A stretch of DNA of 64,000 bases from Vibrio zhanjiangensis (GCF_030161235.1 NZ_BSPW01000021.1:174264-238263); one strand, 5' to 3'; positions 37,486 to 47,472 are shown, counted from the stretch's first letter. Made by a program: numbers and translations. The notes: generated by a model from the sequence alone, not told the origin.

Positions 37486-38816
37486 TGTTAGCGCTTGCAG
37501 AACGTCTTTCGCATTATCAAACGGATGGGCTGACTTGTCGTCCTGTTGCATCCGGTAAATTGGTAAGAGTCGTAGGATTGACACTGGAGGCGACAGGATG
37601 CCGAGCTCCGATTGGAAGTCTTTGCCAAGTTGAGACGATTCATGGTCACATGGATGCAGAGGTGGTAGGTTTTTCAGGTGATAACCTCTTTCTTATGCCA
37701 AGTGAACAAATTACTGGGGTTTTGCCAGGCGCTAAAGTCACACCGCTTGCGACCGACTCTGGCTTGCCTGTTGGGATGGAGTTGTTAGGGCGGGTTATCG
37801 ACGGGGTAGGAAATCCTCTAGATGGGTTGGGGCCTCTTTATACAGAAAAACGCGCTAAATTTAATTCTGATCCTATCAATCCCCTTTCTCGAAAACCCAT
37901 TTCTGAACCTTTGGACGTTGGGATAAAAGCCATTAACGGGTTACTTACGGTCGGTAAAGGTCAACGTATAGGCTTATTTGCTGGCTCGGGCGTGGGTAAG
38001 TCGGTTACTTTAGGCATGATGACTCGGGGGACAACCGCTCAGGTGGTGGTAGTTGGCCTAATCGGTGAGCGTGGGCGAGAAGTTAAAGAGTTTATCGACG
38101 AAATATTGGGAGTTGACGGACGTCAGCGTTCAGTGGTTGTTGCTGCTCCAGCCGATTCATCACCTTTAATGCGTCTAAAAGGATGCCAGACAGCGTTAAC
38201 TATCGCTGAGTATTTTCGCGATCAAGGCCTTGATGTGCTGCTTCTCATGGATTCTCTTACTCGTTTTGCACAAGCTCAGCGAGAAATTGCGTTGTCGGTT
38301 GGTGAGCCTCCTGCTACTAAAGGTTATCCGCCGTCTGTGTTTGCTAAATTACCCGCTTTGGTTGAGCGGGCAGGAAATGGCAGTCAAGAACATGGATCTA
38401 TCACGGCCTTTTTCACTGTTCTGACAGAAGGTGATGATTTACAAGATCCCATTGCAGATGCTTCACGAGCGATACTGGATGGTCATATTGTGTTGTCGCG
38501 GGAAATGGCCGATGCTGGTCATTATCCAGCGATTGATGTTGAAAAGTCAGTCAGTCGAGTGATGCCACAGGTGACAAACGAAGAACAAATCCTAATGTCG
38601 AAGGCCGTGAGACAAGTACTGTCAGTCTGTAGGAAAAATCAAGATTTGGTTTCAATTGGTGCTTATAAACCAGGCTCTGATCCTGCGATAGACAGTGCCT
38701 TTACTCTAAAGCCTAAGTTAGATAATTTCCTACAACAAGGTATGCAAGAAACTGTGCCTTATGATATGAGTATTAGTATGTTGCGCAATCTACTCCAAGT
38801 ACCTGTGGAGGAGTAA
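37485..38816 (+). CDS. fliI: Flagellum-specific export ATPase FliI
   Basis: Hexameric ATPase that helps unfold and deliver substrates to the flagellar export gate. 443 residues with F1-beta-like organisation: N-terminal barrel, Walker A AGSGVGKS at 166-173, [14 protein letters not shown], Walker [20 protein letters not shown], and [15 protein letters not shown]. Length matches family members. Its ATG overlaps the fliH stop; fliJ starts 3 nt after. Confidence 0.96.
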   Translation: MLALAERLSHYQTDGLTCRPVASGKLVRVVGLTLEATGCRAPIGSLCQVETIHGHMDAEVVGFSGDNLFLMPSEQITGVLPGAKVTPLATDSGLPVGMELLGRVIDGVGNPLDGLGPLYTEKRAKFNSDPINPLSRKPISEPLDVGIKAINGLLTVGKGQRIGLFAGSGVGKSVTLGMMTRGTTAQVVVVGLIGERGREVKEFIDEILGVDGRQRSVVVAAPADSSPLMRLKGCQTALTIAEYFRDQGLDVLLLMDSLTRFAQAQREIALSVGEPPATKGYPPSVFAKLPALVERAGNGSQEHGSITAFFTVLTEGDDLQDPIADASRAILDGHIVLSREMADAGHYPAIDVEKSVSRVMPQVTNEEQILMSKAVRQVLSVCRKNQDLVSIGAYKPGSDPAIDSAFTLKPKLDNFLQQGMQETVPYDMSISMLRNLLQVPVEE

Positions 38817-38819
38817 CGG

Positions 38820-39260
38820 ATGGATAACGCGATTGCATTTCTTCTTGAACAATCTAAAGAACGTGAAAAGCAAGCGTTGCTTGCACTGAGCCGAGCTCGC
38901 TCTGAACTTCAAGATTATTATCAGCAACTGAAACAAATAGAAAATTACCGTTTAGACTATTGTGACCAATTGGTAGAAAAGGGTAAACAGGGCCTGACGG
39001 CAAGTCAGTATATGCATCTAAATAGATTTCTAACAACGCTGGATGAGACCTTGTCCAAACAAAAGCAGGCTGAGCAACATTTTCTCTCGCAAGTCGACCA
39101 TTGTGAACAAAATTGGGCTGAATGCCGAAAGAGACGACGTTCATATGAATGGCTTATTGAGAAAAAACGGAGCGAAAAAGAGCGAATACAACATATCAGA
39201 GAACAAAAGCTGATGGACGAGTTTTCTACCTTGCAATATGCCCGTCGTTCTGCGCATTGA
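38820..39260 (+). CDS. fliJ: Flagellar export chaperone FliJ
   Basis: Stalk-like coiled coil that inserts in the FliI ring and shuttles chaperones. 146 residues, almost entirely helical and charged (EQSKEREKQALLALSRARSE, then LDETLSKQKQAEQHFLSQ), two long antiparallel helices. Three nt after fliI. The end of fliJ is followed by a 157-nt gap before fliK, the largest in this part of the cluster, where a new promoter may lie. Confidence 0.93.
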   Translation: MDNAIAFLLEQSKEREKQALLALSRARSELQDYYQQLKQIENYRLDYCDQLVEKGKQGLTASQYMHLNRFLTTLDETLSKQKQAEQHFLSQVDHCEQNWAECRKRRRSYEWLIEKKRSEKERIQHIREQKLMDEFSTLQYARRSAH

Positions 39261-39359
39261 GACTAGCGAACATGGTTATCGGGTATGAATCATACGCTCT
39301 TTATTTATTTGGCTCATTTCTTGCTGGTTAAATATTGTTAAATATTGCTGCGCCCTGTT

Positions 39360-39374
39360 TGGTTGTTTCAATGC
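39360..39374 (+). promoter_or_regulatory. Weak candidate sigma-54 promoter of fliK
   Basis: TGGTTGTTTCAATGC: GG (39361-39362) and GC (39373-39374) are 10 nt apart, but the flanking bases fit the consensus only partly (TGGTTG for TGGCAC). Position, 44 nt before fliK in the only long gap of the operon, is suitable. Low confidence. Confidence 0.3.
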
Positions 39375-39417
39375 TTGGTCGTGGCAGTTCTCTCAATTGT
39401 ATGTGAGCGCTCTGTTT

Positions 39418-41406
39418 ATGAATGTAAATCTAACTCCAGTGTCAGACTCTTCTAAAGCCACTACGTCCACCTCTCAGTCTTCAGAGACTGAGCAATCGGA
39501 AGGTTTCTTTTCCAAATTGGCCGCATTTTTAAAAGGCGAATCTGGTGATAAGCCTGAGACAAAAAAGGTCACGACTGATTCTTCATCCGTTGGAGATGAA
39601 AGTACGAAACTAATGCTAGAACAACAGGTTAATCTCGATGAAGATGCTATTGGTGAAGAGCTTGTCACTGTCTCAAAGAGCGCTGAATCTGACAAGGCAA
39701 TAGATGTGGAGGTTGCAGGCTCTGCAAACAAAGAATCTTCAAACAAAGCAGAGATACCTATCGAAGCCGTGCTTCCACAAAGTGAATCCTCCATTTCCGC
39801 TAACGGATTTGATTCTGATGCCGAGAAAATAGTGTCGGAAAATAGCGAATTGCTTGAAAGAATTGATGGTGCCAACAGAGCACTGCAATCTTCACACGGC
39901 AAGGAGTTGCCACCAGAGGTTCAGTTGGCGCAGGCTCCCTCTGATTCGGCTAACATGGTAACGCCTAAGCTGTATAATCAAGCTCAGTTAAGGCAAACAA
40001 TCGCCAAAGACAATGTTGTGGCTGATATTAATATTGCGACTGACGTAATTGGTAATGTTGAAAAAATTCAGCCGAGAGAAGCGCCAATTGGCCCTTCGCA
40101 AAAGCTGATGAATGACATTCCAGAAAAGCTTATTGAATCTGAGCCGTTATCATCAAATTTACCTTTGAATTCCGAGGTGAATCAGTACGGCCATTTGGGT
40201 GTCGAACAAGTGGCAAGAGCCAATCTGGGCGAGATTGAAAACGCCAAGCTAGTGAATAGTGCTGATATTGAACAGCTTAAGCTTCAACTGAAAGCGCAAG
40301 GAGTGACAGACAAAGAGATTGAGCAAATAGTAGAGTTTGCGAAAGCTCAAGCGCTATCAGAGCCGCTGCCCAGTCATGTTTCTCCTTTAGCCAAAGCGGT
40401 TAACAGTGAGTTGAGAAAGCAGCCCGCTAGTCAACAGAACTTAGATATCACCAATCAAGACTTTGCTAATTCAAAAGTTGACGGTCAGGGTAACGCAGCG
40501 GCTGGATTGGAAGCTGCTCCGACAATGATGGCCTCTGCGATTCCGTGGTCGAGTTCCGTTGAGGAGACTGAATTAAGTGTGAGTGAGGTGCCACAAAAAG
40601 TTGAAGTGAAACATAAGGCGCAACATGCTCAATGGAGTCAATCAGTTTCGCCACAACTGAACCAAACATCGGCAACAATCAATGGTCAGCAACTTGTTCA
40701 GGCTAGCGCAAGTACTCCATTTAGTAATGAGTTTTCCGTAAATCAGCTACAGCATGTTGCCGCGACTCCCGTTGCCAGTGAACAGGTTATGTTAAAAACA
40801 GCCATGGGGGCAAAGGCCGTTGAATCACTAGGAAAACTATCACAGACAGGCTCTAAGTCTGAAGCAAGTCGTGCCTCAGAGCCCAGTTTAGTTCAGCAAC
40901 TGGCTCAAGCAAGTGGTCAACAGGCTGGCACAGGTCAAACTCAACTGCGAGCCGAGCAGATGGTTGCTCAGGCCCCGATGCCTCTCAATCGAGAGATGGC
41001 AGGAGAGCAGGTTGCTGAACGTGTTCAGATGATGATGTCGAAAAATCTTAAAAACGTGGATATCCGCCTTGATCCACCAGAGTTAGGTAGATTACAAATT
41101 CGCCTAAATATGGGAGGTGATGGAGCGACTGTACATTTCACAGTCGCAAACCAACAGGCGAGAGATGTTATCGAGCAATCAATGCCTCGTTTAAGGGAAA
41201 TGTTGGCTCAGCAAGGAGTGCAATTAGGCGACTCTTCTGTTCAACAGCAATCTTCAGGGCAACAGAATCGTTATGCTGGAAATGGCCCCGATAGTGGTCA
41301 AGGCAGCAGCAATCAAGCCTTTGCTGGCGACGAAAACCTTGAACCAGACGTCAATCTTGATTTGAATGTAATAACAAAGCGTGATGGAATCAGTTATTAC
41401 GCTTAA
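39418..41406 (+). CDS. fliK: Flagellar hook-length control protein FliK
   Basis: Molecular ruler that is exported during hook growth and then switches FlhB to filament substrates. 663 residues: a long, low-complexity N-terminal part rich in Ser, Glu, Gln and Ala with little predicted fold, and a conserved C-terminal domain (about 520-625) with ERVQMMMSKNLKNVDIRLDP, PELGRLQIRLNMGGDGATV and VRDVIEQS-like VIEQSMPRLREMLAQQG. Start is ATG 39418; an in-frame TTG 21 nt upstream is less likely. fliL follows after 36 nt. Confidence 0.93.
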   Translation: MNVNLTPVSDSSKATTSTSQSSETEQSEGFFSKLAAFLKGESGDKPETKKVTTDSSSVGDESTKLMLEQQVNLDEDAIGEELVTVSKSAESDKAIDVEVAGSANKESSNKAEIPIEAVLPQSESSISANGFDSDAEKIVSENSELLERIDGANRALQSSHGKELPPEVQLAQAPSDSANMVTPKLYNQAQLRQTIAKDNVVADINIATDVIGNVEKIQPREAPIGPSQKLMNDIPEKLIESEPLSSNLPLNSEVNQYGHLGVEQVARANLGEIENAKLVNSADIEQLKLQLKAQGVTDKEIEQIVEFAKAQALSEPLPSHVSPLAKAVNSELRKQPASQQNLDITNQDFANSKVDGQGNAAAGLEAAPTMMASAIPWSSSVEETELSVSEVPQKVEVKHKAQHAQWSQSVSPQLNQTSATINGQQLVQASASTPFSNEFSVNQLQHVAATPVASEQVMLKTAMGAKAVESLGKLSQTGSKSEASRASEPSLVQQLAQASGQQAGTGQTQLRAEQMVAQAPMPLNREMAGEQVAERVQMMMSKNLKNVDIRLDPPELGRLQIRLNMGGDGATVHFTVANQQARDVIEQSMPRLREMLAQQGVQLGDSSVQQQSSGQQNRYAGNGPDSGQGSSNQAFAGDENLEPDVNLDLNVITKRDGISYYA

Positions 41407-41442
41407 ACTATAGAAAAGTAAGCAAAATAGAGAACCACGGAT

Positions 41443-41940
41443 ATGGCCGACGAAGAAATCGAAACAGAAGCACCCAAAGGTAAAGGTAAGCTGTTAATTA
41501 TCATCATCGCTGTCGTTGTATTGTTAGCCGGTGGTGGCGGTGCTGCGTTTTTTATGATGGGGTCTGATGATGCTGGAGATGCTGAACAAGCTGTTCAACA
41601 AGAGGCTGAAGTGTCGGCGGAACCAGTATCTTATGTCAATATTGCTCAACCTTTTCTTTTTAATGTTACTGGTGACACTAAAGAGCGATTGGTACAAATA
41701 AAAGTACAATTGATGGTTAGAGGATTTGAAAATGAAAACTTGGCACGTTATCACTCTCCGTTAATTGAAAGTTCGCTGCTCGGTACCTTTGCCTCAGCGA
41801 CGGTAGAGCAATTAAGAAGTGTGAATGGACGAGTCGAGCTGAGAGACAAAGCGACAGAGGACATTAAAGCAAGTTTAAATCGCGCCGTAGGTCAACCTGT
41901 GATTGAACGTGTGTTGTTTACTGATTTTGTAATACAGTAG
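41443..41940 (+). CDS. fliL: Flagellar basal body-associated protein FliL
   Basis: Single-pass inner-membrane protein that surrounds or supports the stator. 165 residues: short acidic cytoplasmic tail, membrane helix at about 17-37 (LLIIIIAVVVLLAGGGGAAFF), and a periplasmic stomatin-like domain with YVNIAQPFLFNVTGDTKERLVQIKVQLMVRG-type strand and the C-terminal VIERVLFTDFVIQ. Length typical. It ends 7 nt before fliM. Confidence 0.94.
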   Translation: MADEEIETEAPKGKGKLLIIIIAVVVLLAGGGGAAFFMMGSDDAGDAEQAVQQEAEVSAEPVSYVNIAQPFLFNVTGDTKERLVQIKVQLMVRGFENENLARYHSPLIESSLLGTFASATVEQLRSVNGRVELRDKATEDIKASLNRAVGQPVIERVLFTDFVIQ

Positions 41941-41947
41941 GTGAATA

Positions 41948-43000
41948 GTGACCGATCTATTAAGCCAAGATGAGATTGATGCTCTGCTCCATGGTGTCGA
42001 CGATGTCGACGATGGTGACGGTGGTGGGGATGGCGACAGTAGTGGCCCGACAGTAGATTTCGATTTTTCGTCTCAAGATCGGATAGTCCGTGGTCGGATG
42101 CCCACATTGGAGTTGATAAATGAGCGTTTTGCCAGACATATGCGCATTAGCTTGTTTAATATGCTTAGAAAAGCTGCTGAAGTATCAATCAACGGCGTTC
42201 AAATGATGAAGTTTGGTGAGTATCAGAATACCCTTTATGTACCAACAAGTTTGAACATGGTGCGTTTTAGGCCACTAAAAGGTACTGCTCTTATCACAAT
42301 GGAGGCTCGTTTAGTTTTCATCTTAGTAGAAAATTTCTTTGGTGGCGATGGACGCTATCACGCTCGAATTGAGGGGCGTGAATTTACGCCAACTGAGCGT
42401 CGTATTGTTCAATTGCTGCTAAAAATTGTCTTTGCAGATTACAAGGAAGCTTGGTCTCCTGTCATGGGGGTTGAGTTTGAGTATCTCGATTCAGAAGTTA
42501 ACCCAAGTATGGCCAATATTGTCAGTCCTACAGAAGTGATTGTAGTGAGCTCATTCCATATTGAGGTTGATGGTGGCGGTGGTGATTTTCACGTAGTCAT
42601 GCCTTATTCCATGGTGGAACCTATTCGAGAACTGCTTGATGCAGGTGTACAATCTGACAAGATGGAAACCGATGTGCGCTGGAGTAGCGCACTGCGTGAA
42701 GAAATCATGGATGTTCCGGTGAATTTTAGAGTTAACTTGCTTGAGCAAGACATTTCTCTTCGAGATCTTATGGAGCTTCAACCGGGTGATATTATCCCTG
42801 TAAACATGCCGGAAAATGCTACCATGTTCGTTGAAGAACTCCCTACATATCGAGTCAAAATGGGGCGTTCTGGAGAAATGTTAGCAGTGCAAGTTTCTGA
42901 AAAAATTAAACGCCCTGATGTTGTTAAAACCGATATCGCATTTTTAGGTAAGGACGTCATCTCTGAGTTAGAAGAAGATGACGGTGAAATAGAAGATTAG
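41948..43000 (+). CDS. fliM: Flagellar motor switch protein FliM
   Basis: C-ring protein that receives phospho-CheY and sets rotation direction. 350 residues. The N-terminal LLSQDEIDALLHG is the CheY-binding segment, then an Asp/Gly-rich linker (about 16-36), the CheC-like middle domain, and the C-terminal FliN-like domain (DISLRDLMELQPGDIIPVNM). Starts at GTG 41948, 7 nt after fliL, preceded by AGGTGAA. Confidence 0.96.
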   Translation: MTDLLSQDEIDALLHGVDDVDDGDGGGDGDSSGPTVDFDFSSQDRIVRGRMPTLELINERFARHMRISLFNMLRKAAEVSINGVQMMKFGEYQNTLYVPTSLNMVRFRPLKGTALITMEARLVFILVENFFGGDGRYHARIEGREFTPTERRIVQLLLKIVFADYKEAWSPVMGVEFEYLDSEVNPSMANIVSPTEVIVVSSFHIEVDGGGGDFHVVMPYSMVEPIRELLDAGVQSDKMETDVRWSSALREEIMDVPVNFRVNLLEQDISLRDLMELQPGDIIPVNMPENATMFVEELPTYRVKMGRSGEMLAVQVSEKIKRPDVVKTDIAFLGKDVISELEEDDGEIED

Positions 43001-43017
43001 TAAATAGGTATTTAGGT

Positions 43018-43422
43018 ATGGATGAAGATCAAAAATTGGCGGATGAATGGGCCGCAGCGTTAGGAGAGGACCCAGATGCACCTGATATAGACGTAGATGA
43101 GGTTATGTCTGCGCAGCTTGATGAACTTCAAGACACTTCATCGCCTATTTCGGAAGATGAGAGGCGCAAACTTGATACCATTCTCGATATCCCCGTCACC
43201 ATATCAATGGAAGTAGGGCGTTCTAAGATTAGTATTCGTAACCTATTACAACTTAACCAAGGGTCAGTGGTTGAATTGGAGCGTTTGGCTGGTGAGTCGC
43301 TGGATGTCTTGGTGAATGGAACCTTAATCGCGCATGGTGAGGTAGTGGTAGTGAACGATAAGTTTGGTATTCGTCTGACAGATGTGATTAGCCAAACTGA
43401 ACGAATTAAGAAGTTAAGGTAG
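43018..43422 (+). CDS. fliN: Flagellar motor switch protein FliN
   Basis: Lower C-ring protein that also docks FliH. 134 residues: acidic N-terminal region (about 1-50) and the SpoA domain: ILDIPVTISMEVGRSKISIRNLL, then QGSVVELERLAGESLDVLVNGTLIAHGEVVVVNDKFGIRL. Follows fliM by 17 nt, and fliO begins 3 nt later. Confidence 0.96.
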   Translation: MDEDQKLADEWAAALGEDPDAPDIDVDEVMSAQLDELQDTSSPISEDERRKLDTILDIPVTISMEVGRSKISIRNLLQLNQGSVVELERLAGESLDVLVNGTLIAHGEVVVVNDKFGIRLTDVISQTERIKKLR

Positions 43423-43425
43423 GTT

Positions 43426-43845
43426 ATGGTGAGTTGCAAAAACAGAATCAGGCTTTTGGCTCTGTTACCTATCTCTCCGTTTGCTCTGGCTGAAAGTCCT
43501 AGCAATCAACAATTGGACTGGGCAACAACTTTTGGTTCTTTGATATTTGTTGTGGCGTTTATTTTGTTTCTTGCTTGGTTATTAAAGCGCATGCGAGTGC
43601 CTGCCATGATGAATCAAGGTGGATTAAGTATTGTTCGCCAACTTCCTGTTGGTACTCGCGAGCGAGTGGTGATTGTACAAGCTGGTGAGGAACAGTTTTT
43701 AGTCGGAGTGACTTCTCAGTCAGTTCAATTGATTTCTAAACTTGAGACACCTTTAAAGCAGGAAGAAATGAATAAATCGGCGTTTGCAAGCGCTCCTTTC
43801 GCTACTCAACTCACTCAGATATTGAAAAAAAATGATAAACACTAG
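43426..43845 (+). CDS. fliO: Flagellar biosynthetic protein FliO
   Basis: Small membrane protein that aids assembly of the FliP pore. 139 residues: possible signal-like stretch at the start ([14 protein letters not shown]), membrane helix about 30-50 ([20 protein letters not shown]), and a cytoplasmic domain with [35 protein letters not shown], diagnostic for FliO. It overlaps the fliP start by 14 nt. Confidence 0.92.
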   Translation: MVSCKNRIRLLALLPISPFALAESPSNQQLDWATTFGSLIFVVAFILFLAWLLKRMRVPAMMNQGGLSIVRQLPVGTRERVVIVQAGEEQFLVGVTSQSVQLISKLETPLKQEEMNKSAFASAPFATQLTQILKKNDKH

Positions 43846-44707
43846 CAGGTGGCTACCCTTCATACTGGCGTTTTTGTTGACCGTGTTTTCAACACTGTCT
43901 TTGTCTGAAGAATCCATATCGACTCCTATTCCCTCCAATGCAGCACCATCACAAGCGGTAACGGTTTCCGCGATGGAAAAGGAGCAAGGAGCCGCGAGAA
44001 CGATTTCAACCAGCAGCTTTTCTGGCGGTGGAGGTGGTATTCCTGCTTTTACCATGACCACCAACTCAGATGGTAGCGAAGATTATTCGGTAAACCTGCA
44101 AATATTGGCTTTGATGACTATGTTAGGCTTTTTGCCTGCTATGGTCATCCTGATGACCTCATTTACGCGTATTGTTGTGGTGATGTCTATTTTGCGTCAG
44201 GCGATGGGATTGCAGCAAACCCCTTCTAATCAGGTGATTATTGGTATCGCTATTTTCTTGACGTTTTTTATTATGTCGCCAGTTCTCGACAAGATAAATA
44301 CAGATGCAATCCAGCCCTATATCAATGAGCAAATAACCGCACGTAAAGCTTTCGATTTAGCTCAGTTACCAATGAAAGACTTCATGCTGAAACAAACCCG
44401 AGTTAAGGACCTAGAGACGTTTGTCAACATCTCGGGTTCAGATGCTCGAAGGCCAGAGGATGTCTCTATGGCGGTACTCATTCCCGCTTTTATTACTTCT
44501 GAGCTGAAAACAGCCTTCCAGATAGGTTTTATGTTATTTCTTCCGTTCCTGATCATAGATTTAGTGGTTGCTTCCGTTCTTATGGCTATGGGTATGATGA
44601 TGCTGTCGCCTATGATTGTTTCTTTACCCTTTAAATTGATGCTATTTGTACTTGTTGATGGTTGGAATCTTATCCTATCAACATTGGCTGGTAGCTTTGC
44701 CCTTTAG
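43832..44707 (+). CDS. fliP: Flagellar export gate protein FliP
   Basis: Core subunit of the export pore with FliQ and FliR. 291 residues: cleavable signal peptide ([19 protein letters not shown]), a longer than usual Ser/Thr/Gly-rich segment up to about residue 75, then the conserved helices: [39 protein letters not shown] and [10 protein letters not shown], with the C-terminal [24 protein letters not shown]. coli FliP is 245 residues; the extra length is in the N-terminal spacer. Confidence 0.95.
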   Translation: MINTSRWLPFILAFLLTVFSTLSLSEESISTPIPSNAAPSQAVTVSAMEKEQGAARTISTSSFSGGGGGIPAFTMTTNSDGSEDYSVNLQILALMTMLGFLPAMVILMTSFTRIVVVMSILRQAMGLQQTPSNQVIIGIAIFLTFFIMSPVLDKINTDAIQPYINEQITARKAFDLAQLPMKDFMLKQTRVKDLETFVNISGSDARRPEDVSMAVLIPAFITSELKTAFQIGFMLFLPFLIIDLVVASVLMAMGMMMLSPMIVSLPFKLMLFVLVDGWNLILSTLAGSFAL

Positions 44708-44719
44708 CAGGAGGAAAGC

Positions 44720-44989
44720 ATGACGCCTGAACTCTTTGTTGAGTTATTTAGAGACGCATTGTGGATGGTGCTGATAATGGTCTGTGCCATTATAATTCCA
44801 AGCCTTCTAATTGGTTTGGTTGTGGCAATTTTTCAGGCGGCAACATCGATCAATGAACAGACATTGAGTTTTTTACCACGTTTGGTGGTGACTTTATTGG
44901 CTATGATGCTTTTTGCTCATTGGATGACACAAATGCTAATGGAGTACTTTTTCTCTATCGTAGAACGTTTACCTCAGGTTTTATATTAA
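44720..44989 (+). CDS. fliQ: Flagellar export gate protein FliQ
   Basis: Small gate protein, 89 residues, with two membrane helices (about 14-38 and 52-76) joined by QAATSINEQTLSFLPRL, the family signature. 12 nt after fliP with AGGAGGA in front. The order fliP-fliQ-fliR-flhB is fixed in most flagellated bacteria. Confidence 0.96.
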   Translation: MTPELFVELFRDALWMVLIMVCAIIIPSLLIGLVVAIFQAATSINEQTLSFLPRLVVTLLAMMLFAHWMTQMLMEYFFSIVERLPQVLY

Positions 44990-45000
44990 GGTGATGGGGA

Positions 45001-45783
45001 ATGGAGTATCCGACTAGCGTAATACTGGATTGGATTGCCAATTACTTTTGGCCTTACACCCGAATAGCAGCCATGCTGATGGTGATGTCAGTGACTGGTG
45101 CAAGGTTTGTGTCCACACGTGTTCGTCTTTATTTGGGGTTAGCGATCACATTTGCCGTCATGCCCGCCGTTCCTGTTGTACCTGATAATATTGAGCTCCT
45201 CTCTTTTCAAGGTTTTATGACGGTTCTTGAGCAGATCATTATTGGTGTTGCGATGGGAACAATCACTCAGTTTATGATTCAGACCTTTGTTATTCTCGGC
45301 CAGATATTAGGTATGCAGTCGAGTTTAGGTTTTGCTTCAATGGTTGATCCAGCGAACGGTCAGAATACGCCTTTGTTGGGCCAATTGTTTATGTTTTTGG
45401 CAACCATGTTCTTTCTCGCAACAGATGGACATCTCAAAATGATCACACTGGTCGTGATGAGTTTCAAATCCTTACCCATAGGTAGTGGTTCGCTTAACAC
45501 CGTCGATTTTAGAGAGTTGGCACTTTGGCTTGGTATTATGTTTCAGGTAGCCCTGAGTATGTCTCTCTCAGGAATTATTGCCTTATTAACCATTAACCTA
45601 TCTTTCGGTGTTATGACCCGAGCAGCGCCTCAACTGAACATATTTTCTCTTGGTTTTGCTTTTGCGCTGATTGTTGGTTTACTGCTGTGCTGGTATATCA
45701 TCTCGGGCTTGTATAGCCACTATGAGCTATTCTGGTTGCAAGGAGAGCAGCAAGTATGTCGCTTTATTCGTTTGAATTGCTAG
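45001..45783 (+). CDS. fliR: Flagellar export gate protein FliR
   Basis: Pore subunit that completes the FliP5-FliQ4-FliR1 gate. 260 residues with about six membrane helices. Recognisable regions: WPYTRIAAMLMVMSVTGARFVSTRVRLYLGLAI, then FMIQTFVILGQILGMQSSLGFASMVDPANGQNTPLL and NIFSLGFAFALIVGLLLCWYI. It follows fliQ by 11 nt and precedes flhB by 9 nt. Confidence 0.95.
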   Translation: MEYPTSVILDWIANYFWPYTRIAAMLMVMSVTGARFVSTRVRLYLGLAITFAVMPAVPVVPDNIELLSFQGFMTVLEQIIIGVAMGTITQFMIQTFVILGQILGMQSSLGFASMVDPANGQNTPLLGQLFMFLATMFFLATDGHLKMITLVVMSFKSLPIGSGSLNTVDFRELALWLGIMFQVALSMSLSGIIALLTINLSFGVMTRAAPQLNIFSLGFAFALIVGLLLCWYIISGLYSHYELFWLQGEQQVCRFIRLNC

Positions 45784-45792
45784 GAGGTTGAG

Positions 45793-46923
45793 TTGGCAGA
45801 GTCAGACGGCCAAGAACGTACCGAAGAGGCCACGCCCAAACGATTGCAACAGGCACGTGAAAAAGGTCAAGTTGCTCGTTCAAAGGAACTCGCATCGGTT
45901 TCAGTGTTGGTGATTGGGGCGGTTGCGCTTATGTGGTTTGGCGAGTGGCTTTCTCGTTCTCTGTTTACGTTGATGAAAAGGTTATTTAATCTATCCCGCG
46001 AAGAGATATTCGATCTAACTAAACTTTTTGATATTGCCTTTGGTGCTATGGGGGAGTTGCTCGCGCCTCTGATCATCATCCTTCTGGTTCTCTTTATTGC
46101 CGCTTTAGCAGGGGCTGCGGGGATAGGCGGAATAAACTTCTCTGTTGAAGCTGCAATGCCTAAGTGGTCAAAAATGAACCCGCTAAGCGGCTTAAAGCGC
46201 ATGGTTGGGGTGCAAAGTTGGGTTGAGCTGATTAAATCAATACTCAAGGTAACCTTGGTCTCCGGAGTGGCCTTTTATTTGATAGACGCAGCCCAAGAAG
46301 ATTTGTTTCAGTTGAGTTTAGATGTGTACCCTCAGAATATTTTCCATGCATTAGACATATTACTTAATTTTGTATTTTTAATTAGTTGTTCACTACTAAT
46401 TGTCGTAGCCATCGATATTCCATTTCAGATTTGGCAGCATGCCAATCAACTAAAAATGACAAAGCAGGAAGTGAAAGACGAATACAAGGAAACAGAAGGT
46501 AGACCTGAAGTAAAAGGCCGTATTCGAATGTTACAAAGGGAAGCGGCTCAACGCAGGATGATGGCAGAAGTGCCACAAGCAGATGTCATTGTGACCAACC
46601 CTGAGCATTTCTCTGTTGCTTTAAGATACAAGCAAGATATAGATAAAGCGCCAATTGTTGTTGCAAAAGGCACAGACCATATGGCGCTAAAAATTCGAGA
46701 AATTGCCCGAGAACATGATATCTATGTCATTCCGGCTCCACCTTTAGCAAGGGCTCTGTATCACTCCACAGAGTTAGAGCAGGCTATTCCTGATGGTTTG
46801 TTTACCGCAGTGGCCCAAGTCTTAGCGTATGTTTTCCAATTAAAACAATATCGCAAACGGGGCGGCAAGAGACCGAACTTTAAATCCTCAGATTTACCTA
46901 TTCCGCCGCAATACAGAAAGTAG
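45793..46923 (+). CDS. flhB: Flagellar export specificity protein FlhB
   Basis: Membrane protein whose autocleaved cytoplasmic domain switches export from hook to filament substrates. 376 residues: N-terminal SDGQERTEEATPKRLQQARE, four membrane helices (about 30-52, 88-112, 142-165, 186-212), and the cytoplasmic domain. The autocleavage motif, usually NPTH, reads NPEH here at 269-272 (VIVTNPEHFSVAL). Start is TTG 45793 because AGGAGG is placed 6 nt before it and the N-terminus matches the family. Last gene of the flagellar cluster; smrB converges 18 nt later. Confidence 0.95.
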   Translation: MAESDGQERTEEATPKRLQQAREKGQVARSKELASVSVLVIGAVALMWFGEWLSRSLFTLMKRLFNLSREEIFDLTKLFDIAFGAMGELLAPLIIILLVLFIAALAGAAGIGGINFSVEAAMPKWSKMNPLSGLKRMVGVQSWVELIKSILKVTLVSGVAFYLIDAAQEDLFQLSLDVYPQNIFHALDILLNFVFLISCSLLIVVAIDIPFQIWQHANQLKMTKQEVKDEYKETEGRPEVKGRIRMLQREAAQRRMMAEVPQADVIVTNPEHFSVALRYKQDIDKAPIVVAKGTDHMALKIREIAREHDIYVIPAPPLARALYHSTELEQAIPDGLFTAVAQVLAYVFQLKQYRKRGGKRPNFKSSDLPIPPQYRK

Positions 46924-46941
46924 TTTTGGTGAATAATGTTG

Positions 46942-47472
46942 TCATTTTTCTGGTATCGAAAGCAAGACCAGCAGTGCTCCATCACCACCGAATTCCAAAG
47001 GTGCTTGATGAAAAGCCATAACGTCTGGATGTTGAGCTAACCACAATGGTGTCTTCTGTTTTAGGATATGTTTGCCTATACCATGTTGAACACAGGCACA
47101 ACTGACTTCATTTTTGATGCAGTAGGCGATCATTGCGCCGAGTTCGCGTTTGGCTTCATTCTGTGTCATACCATGCATATCTAGAAATACATCTGGAACA
47201 TAGACACCTCGTCTGAGACGTTTTACTTCGTATTGAGAAACGTCATCTCGAGCATAACGAGTGGGTCCTTGTTCATTTAGCAAAGGCACAAATTCGTCAG
47301 AAAAGTAAAACTCGGTATCGCTTGCCTCACGGGCTTGGCGAATGGTTTCTTTTTGTTTAGTGTTTTTTTTTGTTTGCTGGACTATGGTATCCTGACGCAA
47401 CTTTTTAACGCCTTGTACTGCATCCCTAAAAAGGGCGAAATCGTCATTAATTTCGGTGTCTTTCTTGCTCAT
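46942..47472 (-). CDS. smrB: Ribosome rescue endonuclease SmrB
   Basis: Cleaves mRNA at collided ribosomes to start rescue. 176 residues: N-terminal helical region (DDFALFRDAVQGVKKLRQD, the ribosome-binding extension) and a C-terminal Smr domain with VFLDMHGMTQNEAKREL (the DxH catalytic motif) and QHGIGKHILK. Start is ATG 47472 (MSKKDTEIND), in line with E. coli YfcN/SmrB; upstream in-frame codons would run into the prmB promoter region. Divergent from prmB, the classical pairing. Confidence 0.94.
   Translation of the reverse strand: MSKKDTEINDDFALFRDAVQGVKKLRQDTIVQQTKKNTKQKETIRQAREASDTEFYFSDEFVPLLNEQGPTRYARDDVSQYEVKRLRRGVYVPDVFLDMHGMTQNEAKRELGAMIAYCIKNEVSCACVQHGIGKHILKQKTPLWLAQHPDVMAFHQAPLEFGGDGALLVLLSIPEK

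Noticed and set aside
39474..39902. 142-codon Ser-rich open frame on the minus strand
   Set aside because: Shadow of the low-complexity N-terminal part of fliK.
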